A stretch of DNA of 37,993 nucleotides from Candidatus Nitrotoga sp. M5 (GCF_927904885.1 NZ_CAKMNW010000070.1:1-37993), one strand, 5' to 3'; counted from the first letter of the stretch, positions 1 to 8,653 are shown. Notes: generated by a model from the letters alone, not told the origin. Translations and numbers: made by a program.

Positions 1-53
1 TTCATAAAGTTTGGGCCGGAAAGTTTGAAAGCTATGGTTTTTAGAGGTGCCCT
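1..53. mobile_element. Right end of a MITE-like element cut by the window edge
   Basis: The bases at 38-53 read TTTTTAGAGGTGCCCT. This is the terminal repeat that also closes the elements ending at 33461 and 36290, and with one change the one ending at 25836. Only the terminal motif matches; the preceding 37 bases do not clearly match the core of the other copies, so this may be the end of a different or larger element of the same family. The left end lies outside the window. Confidence 0.5.
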
Positions 54-416
54 ATGTTTTAATCTTATTATTGGTGACTATTAAGGGTACGATTGATGGA
101 CCGTCTAAGTTGCAAAAAGCACGGATATCTAAACTATCATCAGAAATTACCTTTTAAACTTAATGTGCATATTTACATCAGAATCTAATTGCAGCACAGC
201 ATTAGTGCTGGATCGCTGAATTTAATATAGCAATACTCCTAGAAGTTATTGGCATTAAGACCTGCCTCTCCATAAGTTCTTAATCTAGCCCCCTTCATTA
301 GAAAGATGTCTGATTTCTAATCTCTGAATGTAAATGTCATTCTTTAGTGATAATGCTAGGTTTGCGATCGTGATAAGCTAGACATAACTGTACTTAATGG
401 TGAGAATTGAATCCAC
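54..416. other. Gene-poor spacer before ggt
   Basis: No convincing coding region was seen on either strand. The stretch is AT-rich with short broken frames. A weak promoter candidate for the downstream gene lies near its end and is listed separately. Confidence 0.5.
362..389 (+). promoter_or_regulatory. Candidate sigma70 promoter of ggt
   Basis: A TTGCGA -35-like hexamer at 362-367 is followed after 16 bases by ATAACT at 384-389, about 28 bases before the ATG at 417. The match to consensus is only partial, so this is a weak call. Confidence 0.25.
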
Positions 417-2096
417 ATGAAAGTTTTATTGTATCTACTTGTCCTACTCTCAACTCCACTTCTTGCTGCAAGCCCAGAAGCAATCTATGGCAAAACTGGC
501 ATGGTTACCTCTAGATCTGCACTTGCTTCTGCTGCCGGACTCGAAATCATGAAAGCGGGTGGCAATGCAGTAGATGGAGCCGTTGCAACAGCGTTTGCAT
601 TGGCGGTGACATATCCATCTGCGGGCAACCTTGGTGGCGGTGGTTTTGCTATCGTGCGTTTAGCCAATGGTAAAGTCGTAACGTTAGATCATCGGGAAAC
701 CGCCCCAGCTAGTGCTAGTCGTGATATGTATCTAGACTCAGAAGGAAATATTATCAAGAACTTATCAACAGCGAGTCACAAATCGTCAGGCACTCCAGGT
801 TCTGTAGACGGTTTAATTACATTACTCGAAACCTATGGCTCGCTTTCAATAAAGCAGGTTATTACTCCGGCAATTCGTTTAGCAGAGGAAGGCTTTCCCC
901 TAAGTCATGATCTTGCGCGTCAATTTAAAAAAGTGCTCAAGAAGATGGATCAGTATCCTGGATCTGTCAAGACCTTCTCCAAAAATGGAGTGCCTTATGA
1001 GGAAGGTGACTTTTGGCGGCAGCCTGAACTCGCAAAGACCCTGGAGCGAATAGCGCTTAGTGGACGCGACGGTTTTTACAAGGGTAAAACTGCAGACCTT
1101 ATCATCGCTGAGATGCAACGGGGCAACGGAGAAATCACGCTGAATGATCTAGCAAACTACAAATCAATTTGGCGAGAGCCAATTAGAGGTATGTATCGGG
1201 GTTACGAAATTTACGGCATGCCCCCCCCATCTTCCGGTGGTGCGCTTGTGATACAAATTCTTAACATGATGGAATCCTACGATATTTCTGCTATGGGTTT
1301 TGGGAGTGCTAAGGCGATTCACTTGATGGTTGAAGCGGAGCGACGTGCCTACGCAGACCGTGCAGAGCATCTTGGAGATCCGGAATATTATGATGTGCCT
1401 ATTGCGATGCTCACTGATAAGCATTATGCCGCACATCGTTTTGCCGATTTTGATCCTGATAATGCAAGTAAGAGTGAGGATGTTGGAGCTGGGCACTGGC
1501 TCGATGAAAGCTCTGAAACAACCCATTTTTCAGTGTACAAAGAAGGTATGATGGTTGCACTAACGACAACGCTCAATAGCTCCTACGGAAACAAGATCGT
1601 TGTCCAGGATGCTGGCTTCTTGTTGAATAACGAAATGGATGACTTTTCAATTAAAGAAAACTCACCCAATCAATTTAGTGTGATAGGTAGAGAAGCAAAC
1701 GCTATTGCCCCAGGAAAAAGAATGTTGAGTTCAATGTCTCCAACGCTTGCACTCAAGGATGGTCAACCCTTCTTGATCACGGGATCCCCGGGCGGTTCAA
1801 CAATTATTACCACGGTACTTCAAGTAATCGTGAATATCATTGACCATGGCATGAGTATTGAGGATGCAGTTTCTCTGCCACGCTTCCATCATCAGTGGCT
1901 ACCTGACAGAATTATATACGGCAAGTACGGTATTTCACCGGATACACTTGAAGTGCTAAAAAAGATGGGGCATATTGACTTTAAAGAAGCTAGCTGGGGG
2001 AGAGGTATAGGAGACGCTAATTCCATCATGATTACTGATAGCGTAATCTCCGGCATCAAAGATCCGAGAAATGAGGGTGCGGCACTCGCTTATTAG
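417..2096 (+). CDS. ggt: Gamma-glutamyltransferase (glutathione hydrolase)
   Basis: This N-terminal nucleophile hydrolase cleaves the gamma-glutamyl bond of glutathione and related compounds in the periplasm, and can transfer the glutamyl group to amino acids or peptides. A signal peptide covers about residues 1-18. The precursor normally cuts itself before a catalytic Thr; the matching residue is Thr368 in ETTHFSV, followed by LLNNEMDDFS, SSMSPT, the GSPGGS oxyanion-loop motif and PRFHHQWLPD, all as in E. coli Ggt. At 559 residues the protein is close to the 580 of the E. coli enzyme and looks complete. No strong Shine-Dalgarno stands before the ATG at 417, but that start places the signal peptide correctly. 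The gene stands alone, flanked by spacers and MITE-like sequence. Confidence 0.95.
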   Translation: MKVLLYLLVLLSTPLLAASPEAIYGKTGMVTSRSALASAAGLEIMKAGGNAVDGAVATAFALAVTYPSAGNLGGGGFAIVRLANGKVVTLDHRETAPASASRDMYLDSEGNIIKNLSTASHKSSGTPGSVDGLITLLETYGSLSIKQVITPAIRLAEEGFPLSHDLARQFKKVLKKMDQYPGSVKTFSKNGVPYEEGDFWRQPELAKTLERIALSGRDGFYKGKTADLIIAEMQRGNGEITLNDLANYKSIWREPIRGMYRGYEIYGMPPPSSGGALVIQILNMMESYDISAMGFGSAKAIHLMVEAERRAYADRAEHLGDPEYYDVPIAMLTDKHYAAHRFADFDPDNASKSEDVGAGHWLDESSETTHFSVYKEGMMVALTTTLNSSYGNKIVVQDAGFLLNNEMDDFSIKENSPNQFSVIGREANAIAPGKRMLSSMSPTLALKDGQPFLITGSPGGSTIITTVLQVIVNIIDHGMSIEDAVSLPRFHHQWLPDRIIYGKYGISPDTLEVLKKMGHIDFKEASWGRGIGDANSIMITDSVISGIKDPRNEGAALAY

Positions 2097-2226
2097 TCGC
2101 TTAACTGAGCTAGTCTCAATCTGATTTGACAATGCACTTGTCAAAGTGAGCGTTACCAAGTTTGATATGGGTGCGAATGCGACATTTAACTTTTTGAAAT
2201 GTAACACTTAAGGTTCATACTAGTAA
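2097..2226. other. Spacer between ggt and MITE-like repeat
   Basis: Together with the repeat that follows, this forms a gene-free stretch of about 350 bases. No gene or clear terminator with a T-tract was seen here. Confidence 0.4.
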
Positions 2227-2353
2227 CCTGCCGGACTTAAAGGAAATCGGCTGCAAATTGAGCTGAACGGCGTATATTTCGCCGCCAGGTGAAAGCTCGA
2301 AAATCACCCTCGTTCAGCTCAGTTTTCGCTACGATTCTTTTAGTCCGACAGGC
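2227..2353. mobile_element. MITE-like inverted-repeat element, family 2
   Basis: The element begins CCTGCCGGACTTAAAGGAAA and ends with the near-complement TTCTTTTAGTCCGACAGG. The left arm (2227-2269) pairs imperfectly with the right arm (2311-2352), including the inner pair GAGCTGAACG/CGTTCAGCTC. The centre holds about 40 bases. It carries no gene. Long terminal inverted repeats around a short non-coding core are typical of miniature inverted-repeat transposable elements. No target duplication was recognised. It sits just upstream of the lemA operon, so it could affect that operon's transcription. Confidence 0.6.
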
Positions 2354-2444
2354 TGCAATCTGAAATATGACATTATTAATTTATCGGCCTTAGGATGGGT
2401 AATTTTAAACTGTTTTTTCGTAATATTTTGATGAGGAGAGCATC

Positions 2445-3059
2445 ATGCGTGTTTGGCAATTATTATTGACTGTTCTTTCCGTCTTGGCATTAAGCGGCTG
2501 TGGCTACAACACTCTGCAATCCACTGACGAGCAAATTAAGGCAAGTTGGGCTGAAGTGCTGAACCAATACCAACGTCGCGCCGACTTGGTACCTAATCTG
2601 GTTAGTACCGTCAAAGGCTTTGCCGCACAAGAACAAGCAGTATTACTGGGTGTAACAAATGCGCGAGCCAAGGTCGGCAGCGTTCAGATCACACCGGAGC
2701 TCATTAATAACGAACAGGCTTTCGCCAAATTTCAAGCTGCTCAGGGTGAACTAACATCAGCATTAAGCCGTTTGCTAGTAGTAAGCGAAAATTATCCACA
2801 GTTAAAATCTGACGCCAATTTTCGCGATTTGCAAGCGCAGCTTGAAGGCACTGAAAATCGTATTACAGTGGCGCGCAACCGGTACATTAAGACGGTACAG
2901 GATTACAACATTACTGTGCGCTCTTTTCCCAGTAACTTAACCGCCATGATATTCGGATTCAAGGTAAAGCCATCCTTCACAGTCGAAAACGAGAAAGAAA
3001 TCTCTAGACCACCAACAGTTGATTTCAGCGCGCCTGGTCCGCAAGTGCCTGCTAAATGA
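2445..3059 (+). CDS. lemA: LemA family lipoprotein
   Basis: LemA-family proteins are membrane-anchored helical-bundle proteins whose precise role is unsettled. The first 19 residues form a lipoprotein signal with lipobox LSGC, so Cys19 is probably lipidated. The family core follows, with QIKASWAEVLNQYQRRADLVPNL-type sequence split around residues 30-55 (QYQRRADLVPNLV is the diagnostic part), TNARAKV, LSRLLVVSENYPQLK and VARNRYIKTVQDYN. The length of 204 is normal. GAGGAG lies just upstream of the ATG. It is the first gene of a tight operon with two TPM-domain genes, a common arrangement for this family, suggesting the products act together at the envelope. Confidence 0.92.
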   Translation: MRVWQLLLTVLSVLALSGCGYNTLQSTDEQIKASWAEVLNQYQRRADLVPNLVSTVKGFAAQEQAVLLGVTNARAKVGSVQITPELINNEQAFAKFQAAQGELTSALSRLLVVSENYPQLKSDANFRDLQAQLEGTENRITVARNRYIKTVQDYNITVRSFPSNLTAMIFGFKVKPSFTVENEKEISRPPTVDFSAPGPQVPAK

Positions 3060-3060
3060 C

Positions 3061-3906
3061 ATGATACGTGCCTGGGCACCAGCCCTGCTACTTACACTGG
3101 TATGGTTAAGCGTAAGCGGTTTAGCGCACGCCGAAGTCGAAGTACCGCCACTCAGCGCTCGCGTAACTGATTTAACCAGTACACTCGATGCCGTCCAAAA
3201 GCAACAGCTTGAAACACGCCTCGCCCAATTTGAAGAAAAAAAAGGCGCGCAAATTGCTGTACTGCTGATTCCAACTACCCAACCAGAAACTATCGAACAA
3301 TTCGGTATTCGGGTTGTTGACGCTTGGAAACTTGGGCGCAAGGGAATTGATGATGGTGTATTGCTGCTCATTGCCAAGGACGATCGTACATTGCGCATTG
3401 AAGTCGGCTACGGCCTGGAAGGTGTGCTGCCTGATGCTGTTGCGAAGCAAATTATTTCCGAGACCATAACGCCGCACTTTAAGCGCGGAGATTACTATGC
3501 AGGCATTGCAACTGGGATCGAACAACTGCTGAAGGTGATTGAAGGTGAATCGTTACCGCCTCCTCGTGAGAGCAGTGCGGTATCAGGAGGTATCAATAAC
3601 CTTGAGTCATTGTTGTTTATCGCTTTTATGCTAGTGATGGGAGTGGGTGGTGTACTTCGCAAATTTTTAGGACGCTTACCCGCAGCAATTGTCATTGGTT
3701 TTGTTACCGCTATGCTCGCTTGGCTCATCGTCGCGCCTATTTTAATTGCGGGAGTTGTGGGCTTTATGGCGTTTATGCTTACGTTGGTTGGCGGTGGGCG
3801 TGGCGTTATGGGAGGCGGTGGTTTCGGCCAGGGCGGGTTTGGTGGCGGCGGGTTTGGTGGCGGCGGCGGTGGATTTGGTGGCGGCGGCGCATCGGGACGA
3901 TGGTGA
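3061..3906 (+). CDS. TPM-domain membrane protein with glycine-rich tail (YgcG family)
   Basis: The TPM domain (named for TLP18.3, Psb32 and MOLO-1) is found in exported proteins; some members have been linked to phosphatase activity or photosystem repair, but the bacterial role is unclear. I chose the ATG at 3061, one base after the lemA stop, because it begins a proper signal peptide (about residues 1-23, ending AHA). An upstream TTG frame would add 14 residues inside lemA. The TPM domain covers roughly residues 30-155 (VTDLTSTLDAVQKQQLE, QIAVLLIPTT, GIDDGVLLLIAKDDR, RIEVGYGLEGVLPD). Two hydrophobic segments follow, then a tail made almost only of Gly and Phe. That tail is usual for this family. 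The gene is probably translationally coupled to lemA. Confidence 0.88.
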   Translation: MIRAWAPALLLTLVWLSVSGLAHAEVEVPPLSARVTDLTSTLDAVQKQQLETRLAQFEEKKGAQIAVLLIPTTQPETIEQFGIRVVDAWKLGRKGIDDGVLLLIAKDDRTLRIEVGYGLEGVLPDAVAKQIISETITPHFKRGDYYAGIATGIEQLLKVIEGESLPPPRESSAVSGGINNLESLLFIAFMLVMGVGGVLRKFLGRLPAAIVIGFVTAMLAWLIVAPILIAGVVGFMAFMLTLVGGGRGVMGGGGFGQGGFGGGGFGGGGGGFGGGGASGRW

Positions 3907-4404
3907 ATGGCTATTCAACGCATTATTAAGCATTTAATCACTGGCAGCATGGCCGTGAAGGCTGTGTTCCCAGCCCATTCGCTGCAAGCCATTGAGCAGG
4001 CAATTCAGGAAACCGAAGCCAAGCATTCTGGACAAGTTCGCTTTGCAGTTGAAGCATCACTTGATTTCGCCGCTCTCTGGCGTAACCAGACTGCAAATGA
4101 TCGGGCTATTGATATATTTTCTCAATTGAGAGTTTGGGACACAGAGCTCAATAATGGAGTGTTGATTTACTTGCTGCTCGCCGATCGTGATGTGGAAATT
4201 GTCGCTGACCGTGGCATATATACGAAGATTGAGAAAGCTGGCTGGGAAGAAATTTGTCTTGAAATGGAATCAGCATTTCGTCTGGACCATTTTGAAGCTG
4301 GGGTAATCAAGGGGATTCATTCAGTCAGTAACCATTTACAGCAGCATTTTCCGAAACAACCCACCTCAGTGAATGAGTTGCCAGACAAACCAGTAATATT
4401 ATAA
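3907..4404 (+). CDS. Second TPM-domain protein, without signal peptide
   Basis: The ATG directly follows the TGA of the preceding TPM gene, with no spacer, so translation is probably coupled. The 165-residue product has a TPM-like core: FPAHSLQAIEQAIQETE, SGQVRFAVEASLD, FSQLRVWDTELNNGVLIYLL, DRDVEIVADRGIYTKI and HFEAGVIKGIHSV. Unlike its neighbour, it shows no convincing signal peptide, transmembrane helix or Gly-rich tail. This lemA / long TPM / short TPM order recurs in Proteobacteria. The product may be the cytoplasmic-side or soluble partner, but that is inference. Confidence 0.85.
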   Translation: MAIQRIIKHLITGSMAVKAVFPAHSLQAIEQAIQETEAKHSGQVRFAVEASLDFAALWRNQTANDRAIDIFSQLRVWDTELNNGVLIYLLLADRDVEIVADRGIYTKIEKAGWEEICLEMESAFRLDHFEAGVIKGIHSVSNHLQQHFPKQPTSVNELPDKPVIL

Positions 4405-4690
4405 GCAATAGGTAAACGCACATTATGAAATGTGATTGTATGTTTCTTCAATGAAGGAACTCACTGTACTTGTTTAGTACTAACTCTTCCGTCAGCAGAT
4501 CGCGTAGTGCAGCTTCATTAATTTGGTTCGGCCTCCAATCTCTCGGCTCGCTGGAATGACAACTGAATTTCTGCTTATAAGCGAACTAGGGCTCGTACTG
4601 TGACATCTGGGTGAGCGATCATCAGATCGAATTTGATTGACTACCATTGTTCAACAGGTATGGTTTACGAGCTATCTACTTAGGGCAAAT
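4405..4690. other. Spacer with possible decayed minus-strand reading frames
   Basis: No intact gene was seen. On the minus strand two short stretches read like protein: one containing MIAHPDVTVRALVRL, then a stop, and another frame with DWRPNQINEAALRDLLTEE that ends near 4450. The two lie in different frames and give no recognisable family. They may be debris of a lost gene. Confidence 0.25.
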
Positions 4691-4700
4691 TATAGCTTTC

Positions 4701-4748
4701 AAACAAACGTATCAAACGCTTGTTTCATAATTGACCGGATGGTACAAT
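4701..4748 (+). promoter_or_regulatory. Candidate promoter and palindromic operator of the yceI gene
   Basis: An inverted repeat, AAACAAACG at 4701-4709 and CGCTTGTTT at 4717-4725 (8 of 9 pairs), overlaps a TTGTTT -35-like hexamer at 4720-4725. A TACAAT -10-like hexamer at 4743-4748 follows after 17 bases. The size and placement suit a repressor of the TetR kind, but no such regulator gene is nearby. Confidence 0.4.
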
Positions 4749-4828
4749 TTTTTTGTTGTCGTGTTAAGGAATAAATTTATACTTGCCGTGTGGCCTATGC
4801 CACTGTTTCTAATGTAAAGGAGAACACA

Positions 4829-5398
4829 ATGCTAAAACGAAATATCATTGCTGGATTACTGATGGTAAGTTTGCCATTCGCTGCCCATGCTGCAGATTCT
4901 TATACTATGGATCCTCAGCATACCTACGCACATTTCAGTGTCAGTCATTTGGGTTTTTCCACTATGCAAGGACGTTTCGATAAAACTAGCGGCAAAGTAA
5001 CTTTAGATCGTACTAAAAAGAGCGGGTCGATTGATGTCACCATTGGAGCGGCTTCACTTACCACTGGTTATGACAAGCGCGACGCCCATCTGCGTTCCCC
5101 AGATTTCTTCAATGTTGCAGAATTTCCCACGCTGACATTTAAATCAAGTGCAGTAAAATTCAAGGGAGACACGCCAGTAAGTGTAGAAGGTAAGCTCACT
5201 CTACTCGGTGTAACCAAACCAGTAACACTCACTATTCACTCCTTTAAATGCGGCAGTCACCCGATGAATAAAAAAGAGCTGTGCGGCGCGGACGCCAGCG
5301 CACAGATTAAACGCTCAGATTTCGGCATGAAGTATGGCCTACCTAGCGTGGGCGATGACATAAAGATGGTATTCGAAGTGGAAGCGTATAAAGACTAA
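4829..5398 (+). CDS. YceI family periplasmic protein
   Basis: YceI-family proteins are exported beta-barrel (lipocalin-like) proteins that bind a long isoprenoid or lipid in the structures known; their physiological role is uncertain. The ATG at 4829 follows AAAGGAG at good distance and opens a clean signal peptide (MLKRNIIAG...AAHA, cut before ADSY), so I prefer it to an in-frame GTG at 4790. The mature protein shows DPQHTYAHFSVSHLGFSTMQG, DKRDAHLRSPDFFNVAEFPT, FKSSAVKF, GKLTLLGVTKPVTL and RSDFGMKYGLPSVGD, the usual family landmarks. The length of 189 residues is normal. It stands alone, with its own promoter candidate upstream and a strong hairpin downstream. Confidence 0.93.
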   Translation: MLKRNIIAGLLMVSLPFAAHAADSYTMDPQHTYAHFSVSHLGFSTMQGRFDKTSGKVTLDRTKKSGSIDVTIGAASLTTGYDKRDAHLRSPDFFNVAEFPTLTFKSSAVKFKGDTPVSVEGKLTLLGVTKPVTLTIHSFKCGSHPMNKKELCGADASAQIKRSDFGMKYGLPSVGDDIKMVFEVEAYKD

Positions 5399-5490
5399 TC
5401 AATATTTCCATGCATAAGAAATGGAAAGTACACATATTTTTAAATTATGTTAGTTTTTGCAGACTGGATTTTGAGATTCTTTTCACTGGA

Positions 5491-5516
5491 TTCTTGCCTG
5501 TAATGGCAGGCAAGAA
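5491..5516 (+). terminator. Strong hairpin downstream of the yceI gene
   Basis: TTCTTGCCTG at 5491-5500 pairs perfectly with CAGGCAAGAA at 5507-5516 around a six-base loop. It lies about 90 bases after the yceI stop. There is no T-tract after it on either strand, so it is either a hairpin stabilising the 3' end or an imperfect terminator. Confidence 0.4.
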
Positions 5517-5661
5517 CTCATCCTATCAAGTATTGTGAAAGACGTTCTAAAGATTCTACAAAACAAATTTGAACTCGCCTGAAATCAGTCGATATTTAAT
5601 GTCAACAGTTCATCGTGCTGGCGCGTTGAAGTAAGGTAACTCGCGAAAGAAGGGGTCTCAA

Positions 5662-6186
5662 ATGAAACGTATTTTATTTGCAGCGATGCTCGTCACTATC
5701 GCTGCACCAGCATTATCTGCTGATGTTGGCGTATCCATAAGTCTTGGCCAGCCTGGCTTTTATGGTCAAATCGATATCGGTAACCATCCAAAACCTCAGT
5801 TAATCTATCGAACACCTGTCATTATTCAACCAATGCCAATGGGCAGGATGGCTCAACCAGTTTATCTGCGCGTGCCCCCAGGCCACCGGAAAAACTGGCG
5901 TAAGCACTGCCATAGATATGGCGCCTGTGGGCAGCAAGTCTACTTCGTTCGACAGGACTGGTATAACAACGTTTATATTCCTAGTTATCATGCGCATGGC
6001 AACAGGAGAGGTGGTCATGCCAGGAACCATGGCAGTCATGATAGGAACTATTACAGGAACCATGATGGTGGTCATGCCAGAGCGCATTTCGGTCATGACA
6101 AGAATCATGGTGGTAAACATGCCAAAAGCCATGTCGGACATGATAAGAACTATTATAAGAACCATGATAGTAGACATCACAGGTGA
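5662..6186 (+). CDS. Secreted His-rich protein with C-terminal repeats
   Basis: No function can be assigned. The ATG follows an AAGGGG-type ribosome site. Residues 1-20 form a signal peptide ending ALSA. Residues about 20-110 hold a conserved-looking domain with PVYLRVPPGHRKNWRKHC, HRYGACGQQVYFV and QDWYNNVY; two Cys in this part (KHC and ACG) could form a disulfide. I recall this block from small exported proteins of betaproteobacteria. The C-terminal 60 residues are very rich in His, Gly, Asn and Lys and repeat the pattern HARxHxGHDKNxx at least three times. Such a tail could bind metal ions (inference). Repeat number may vary between strains. The gene is monocistronic. Confidence 0.75.
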   Translation: MKRILFAAMLVTIAAPALSADVGVSISLGQPGFYGQIDIGNHPKPQLIYRTPVIIQPMPMGRMAQPVYLRVPPGHRKNWRKHCHRYGACGQQVYFVRQDWYNNVYIPSYHAHGNRRGGHARNHGSHDRNYYRNHDGGHARAHFGHDKNHGGKHAKSHVGHDKNYYKNHDSRHHR

Positions 6187-6760
6187 CACTAAGTCATTCT
6201 AAGGAAACTTTCCGTAAATATAATACGCAAAATCCAACTCATCTCGACGAGATTATTGTAATTTAGTACCCTGTTTACATTTCACTTATACCCGTATAGG
6301 CATGGTATAAACAACTCGTTAACTTTTCGCCGCGCTCATGGTAGCGCAATCATTATCCATCAACCAAGATAATTTGGGTCAGGCTTAGCTGCGGCATCAA
6401 ATGCTGCAATGCTATTGCCTTCGACTGCCACATGTACTGATACCTTGAACCGGATAGATGTCATTGACAACCCGCCGGTCTACGGGATTTCGACGGGGCG
6501 AATATGGGATTTTAATAAGTGCCCTTAAATAGTTTGGCTATGTCCCTCACGTACAGCAGGATAAGTTGCCTTTACTGGCAGAGATTCCACTTGAATGGTG
6601 GTGACGAAAATATCAGGTTTACTTCTTATGCGGGAAACTTTGATTCCCGCTCATTACATTTAGAGCCTCTATATCTCTGCATCTATTAGCTTTCGTATGG
6701 ATATCGCTAAATTGATATTCATTACTGAAGTGAAATTCTAGGCCATGATCTGCGCTGAGG
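6187..6760. other. Long spacer before the RNB gene
   Basis: About 600 bases without a convincing gene. It holds a small near-palindrome at 6241-6253 (ATCTCGACGAGAT) and a 34-codon minus-strand frame at 6360-6464 (MTSIRFKVSVHVAVEG...) that reads like protein but lacks a ribosome site and matches nothing I know. It may be a gene remnant. Confidence 0.35.
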
Positions 6761-6766
6761 TATAAT
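6761..6766 (+). promoter_or_regulatory. Candidate -10 hexamer for the RNB gene
   Basis: A perfect TATAAT lies 27 bases before the ATG at 6794. A matching -35 is not clear (TTCTAG with 19-base spacing at best). Confidence 0.35.
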
Positions 6767-6793
6767 TGCGCCACTTTTTTCGCCACATTTCCT

Positions 6794-8653
6794 ATGAACG
6801 TTTTTTACGAAGAAGATGGCGCTTTCAAGGTCGGCTCGATACTTACTGACAACACAACTTCACTGCAAGTGGAAAGCACGCACGGTAAACGTAGCAAGAT
6901 CAAGGCTGCCAACGTGCTGCTTCGTTTTGCCCAGCCGGGGTTGACTGAACTTATGACGCATGCGGAAGGCATCGCAGCAGACATAGACGTGGAATTTTTG
7001 TGGGAGTGCAGCCCACAGGAAGATTTTGGCTTTAATGAGTTAGCCAGCGAGTATTTTGGACACGAGCCAAATCCCATCGAGGCAGCGGGAACCTTGATTC
7101 GCTTGCATTCTTCACCAATGCACTTTTACAAAAAAGGCAAGGGCCGCTACAAGGCCGCACCACCAGATGCCCTTAAATCGGCGCTAGCCAGTGCCGAAAA
7201 AAAACGTCTGCAGGCTGCCTTGCAAGCGCGTTACACCAACGAGCTGATTGCTTTCACCTTGCCACCGGAATTTACAGATAAGTTACCGCATTTACTATAC
7301 AAGCCGGATCGCAACACCATCGAGGTGAAAGCACTGGAGGCCGCCTGCACTGCAAGCCACTTATCAGCTGCACACTTGCTGCAACGCTGTGGAGCAGTTC
7401 CTTCTACACATTCGTACCATTTGCAGCGCTTCTTATTCGCAAATTTCCCACATGGAACTGGTTTCGCTGAGGTTGATCTGGCTGACTGTGCCGACCTGCC
7501 ACTGGCAGTAGATACTGCATTTAGCATAGATGATGCAACCACCACAGAAATTGACGATGCCTTTTCGGTTAGAGAGCTTGCCAACGGCAACTGGCGTATC
7601 GGTGTACATATTGCCGCCCCTTCGCTGGGCATAATGCCCGGCTCCCCAGGTGATGACATCGCGATTCAGCGCATGTCCACGATATATATGCCTGGAGACA
7701 AGATCACCATGTTGCCAGACAGCGTGGTGCAGGCATTTACCCTTAGTGCTGACAAGGTTTGCCCATCTCTTTCCATGTATATCGAAGTCGATGCCGAAAC
7801 TCTGGACGTGCTCGGCACGGAAAGCCGCGTAGAACGCATTCATATTGTTGCTAATCTACGCCATGATACGCTGGAACCGTTGTTTAACGAGGATACGCTG
7901 GCAGCAGGCGATCAGGATTTTCTCTTTGCGACAGAGCTCACGCTTTTATGGAAGATAGCGCAAAAGCTGGAGGCAATGCGCGGCAAATCTGCCGAAAATA
8001 ATACCCAGCAGGTGGATTACAATTTTCACGTAGAAAACGATCGCATCAGCATCAGTACTCGACAGCGTGGTTCACCCATCGACAAGCTGGTGGCAGAGCT
8101 GATGATTTTCGTTAACTCGGAATGGGGCAAACTGCTCGCAACACACGACGTTGCGGGCATATACCGCACGCAAAGCAATGGTAAGGTAAAGATGAGCACC
8201 GTGCCGGCGCCACACCAAGGTTTGGGCGTGGCACAGTATCTGTGGTCAAGTTCGCCGCTACGTCGCTACATAGATTTTGTTAATCAGCGTCAGATTATCA
8301 GCCTGCTGCGAGAAGAGCCACCCGCCTACAAAACAAATGACACCGCGCTGTTTGCTATTATGCGCGATTTCGAAGCTGCCTATGCACTGTACAACGAATT
8401 CCAACGCAACATGGAACGCTACTGGTGTTTACGCTGGCTGCTACAGGAAAATATTCAGCGCACCGAAGCGCTGGTACTACGTGAAAATCTGGTAAAGCTC
8501 GTAAATATTCCGTTGACAAGCCGCATCCCATCATTACCGGAATTACCGCCAAATACTCGTGTAATCCTGGAAATAGGCGATATTGACCTGCTCGACCTGA
8601 ATTTCAATGCCCGCTTTATATCCAAGGTAGAGGAGGAGGCCACCGCTTGCTAG
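6794..8653 (+). CDS. RNase II/RNB-family ribonuclease
   Basis: The protein belongs to the RNase II family of processive 3'-to-5' exoribonucleases. The catalytic RNB domain covers about residues 225-510. The metal-binding signature AFSIDDATTTEIDDAF is at 242-257, with Asp246, Asp254 and Asp255 in the positions of the active-site acidic cluster of E. coli RNase II. Further landmarks are NWRIGVHIAAP, DKITMLPDSVVQAFTLSA and SSPLRRYIDFVNQRQ. The N-terminal 220 residues are not a standard cold-shock pair, and the C-terminal S1-like part is short. This RNase II-like paralogue is typical of betaproteobacteria and differs from Rnb and Rnr. Its end overlaps the TonB-like gene by 7 bases, implying co-translation. 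Confidence 0.88.
   Translation: MNVFYEEDGAFKVGSILTDNTTSLQVESTHGKRSKIKAANVLLRFAQPGLTELMTHAEGIAADIDVEFLWECSPQEDFGFNELASEYFGHEPNPIEAAGTLIRLHSSPMHFYKKGKGRYKAAPPDALKSALASAEKKRLQAALQARYTNELIAFTLPPEFTDKLPHLLYKPDRNTIEVKALEAACTASHLSAAHLLQRCGAVPSTHSYHLQRFLFANFPHGTGFAEVDLADCADLPLAVDTAFSIDDATTTEIDDAFSVRELANGNWRIGVHIAAPSLGIMPGSPGDDIAIQRMSTIYMPGDKITMLPDSVVQAFTLSADKVCPSLSMYIEVDAETLDVLGTESRVERIHIVANLRHDTLEPLFNEDTLAAGDQDFLFATELTLLWKIAQKLEAMRGKSAENNTQQVDYNFHVENDRISISTRQRGSPIDKLVAELMIFVNSEWGKLLATHDVAGIYRTQSNGKVKMSTVPAPHQGLGVAQYLWSSSPLRRYIDFVNQRQIISLLREEPPAYKTNDTALFAIMRDFEAAYALYNEFQRNMERYWCLRWLLQENIQRTEALVLRENLVKLVNIPLTSRIPSLPELPPNTRVILEIGDIDLLDLNFNARFISKVEEEATAC

Noticed and set aside
1164..1526. 120-codon minus-strand frame inside ggt
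   Set aside because: It is fully antisense to a well-conserved gene and shows no protein-like features of its own.
3742..3937. Overlapping frames in the Gly-rich region of the TPM gene
   Set aside because: The low-complexity GGC/GGT repeats keep other frames open; these are shadows of the real gene.
6360..6464. 34-codon minus-strand frame in the long spacer
   Set aside because: It reads partly like protein but has no ribosome site and no known relative. It is kept only as a note in the spacer entry.
6478..6520. A stretch like the 5' end of tmRNA (GGATTTCGACGGGG)
   Set aside because: No tag peptide frame ending in ALAA and no matching 3' tRNA-like half were found downstream, so the likeness is probably chance.
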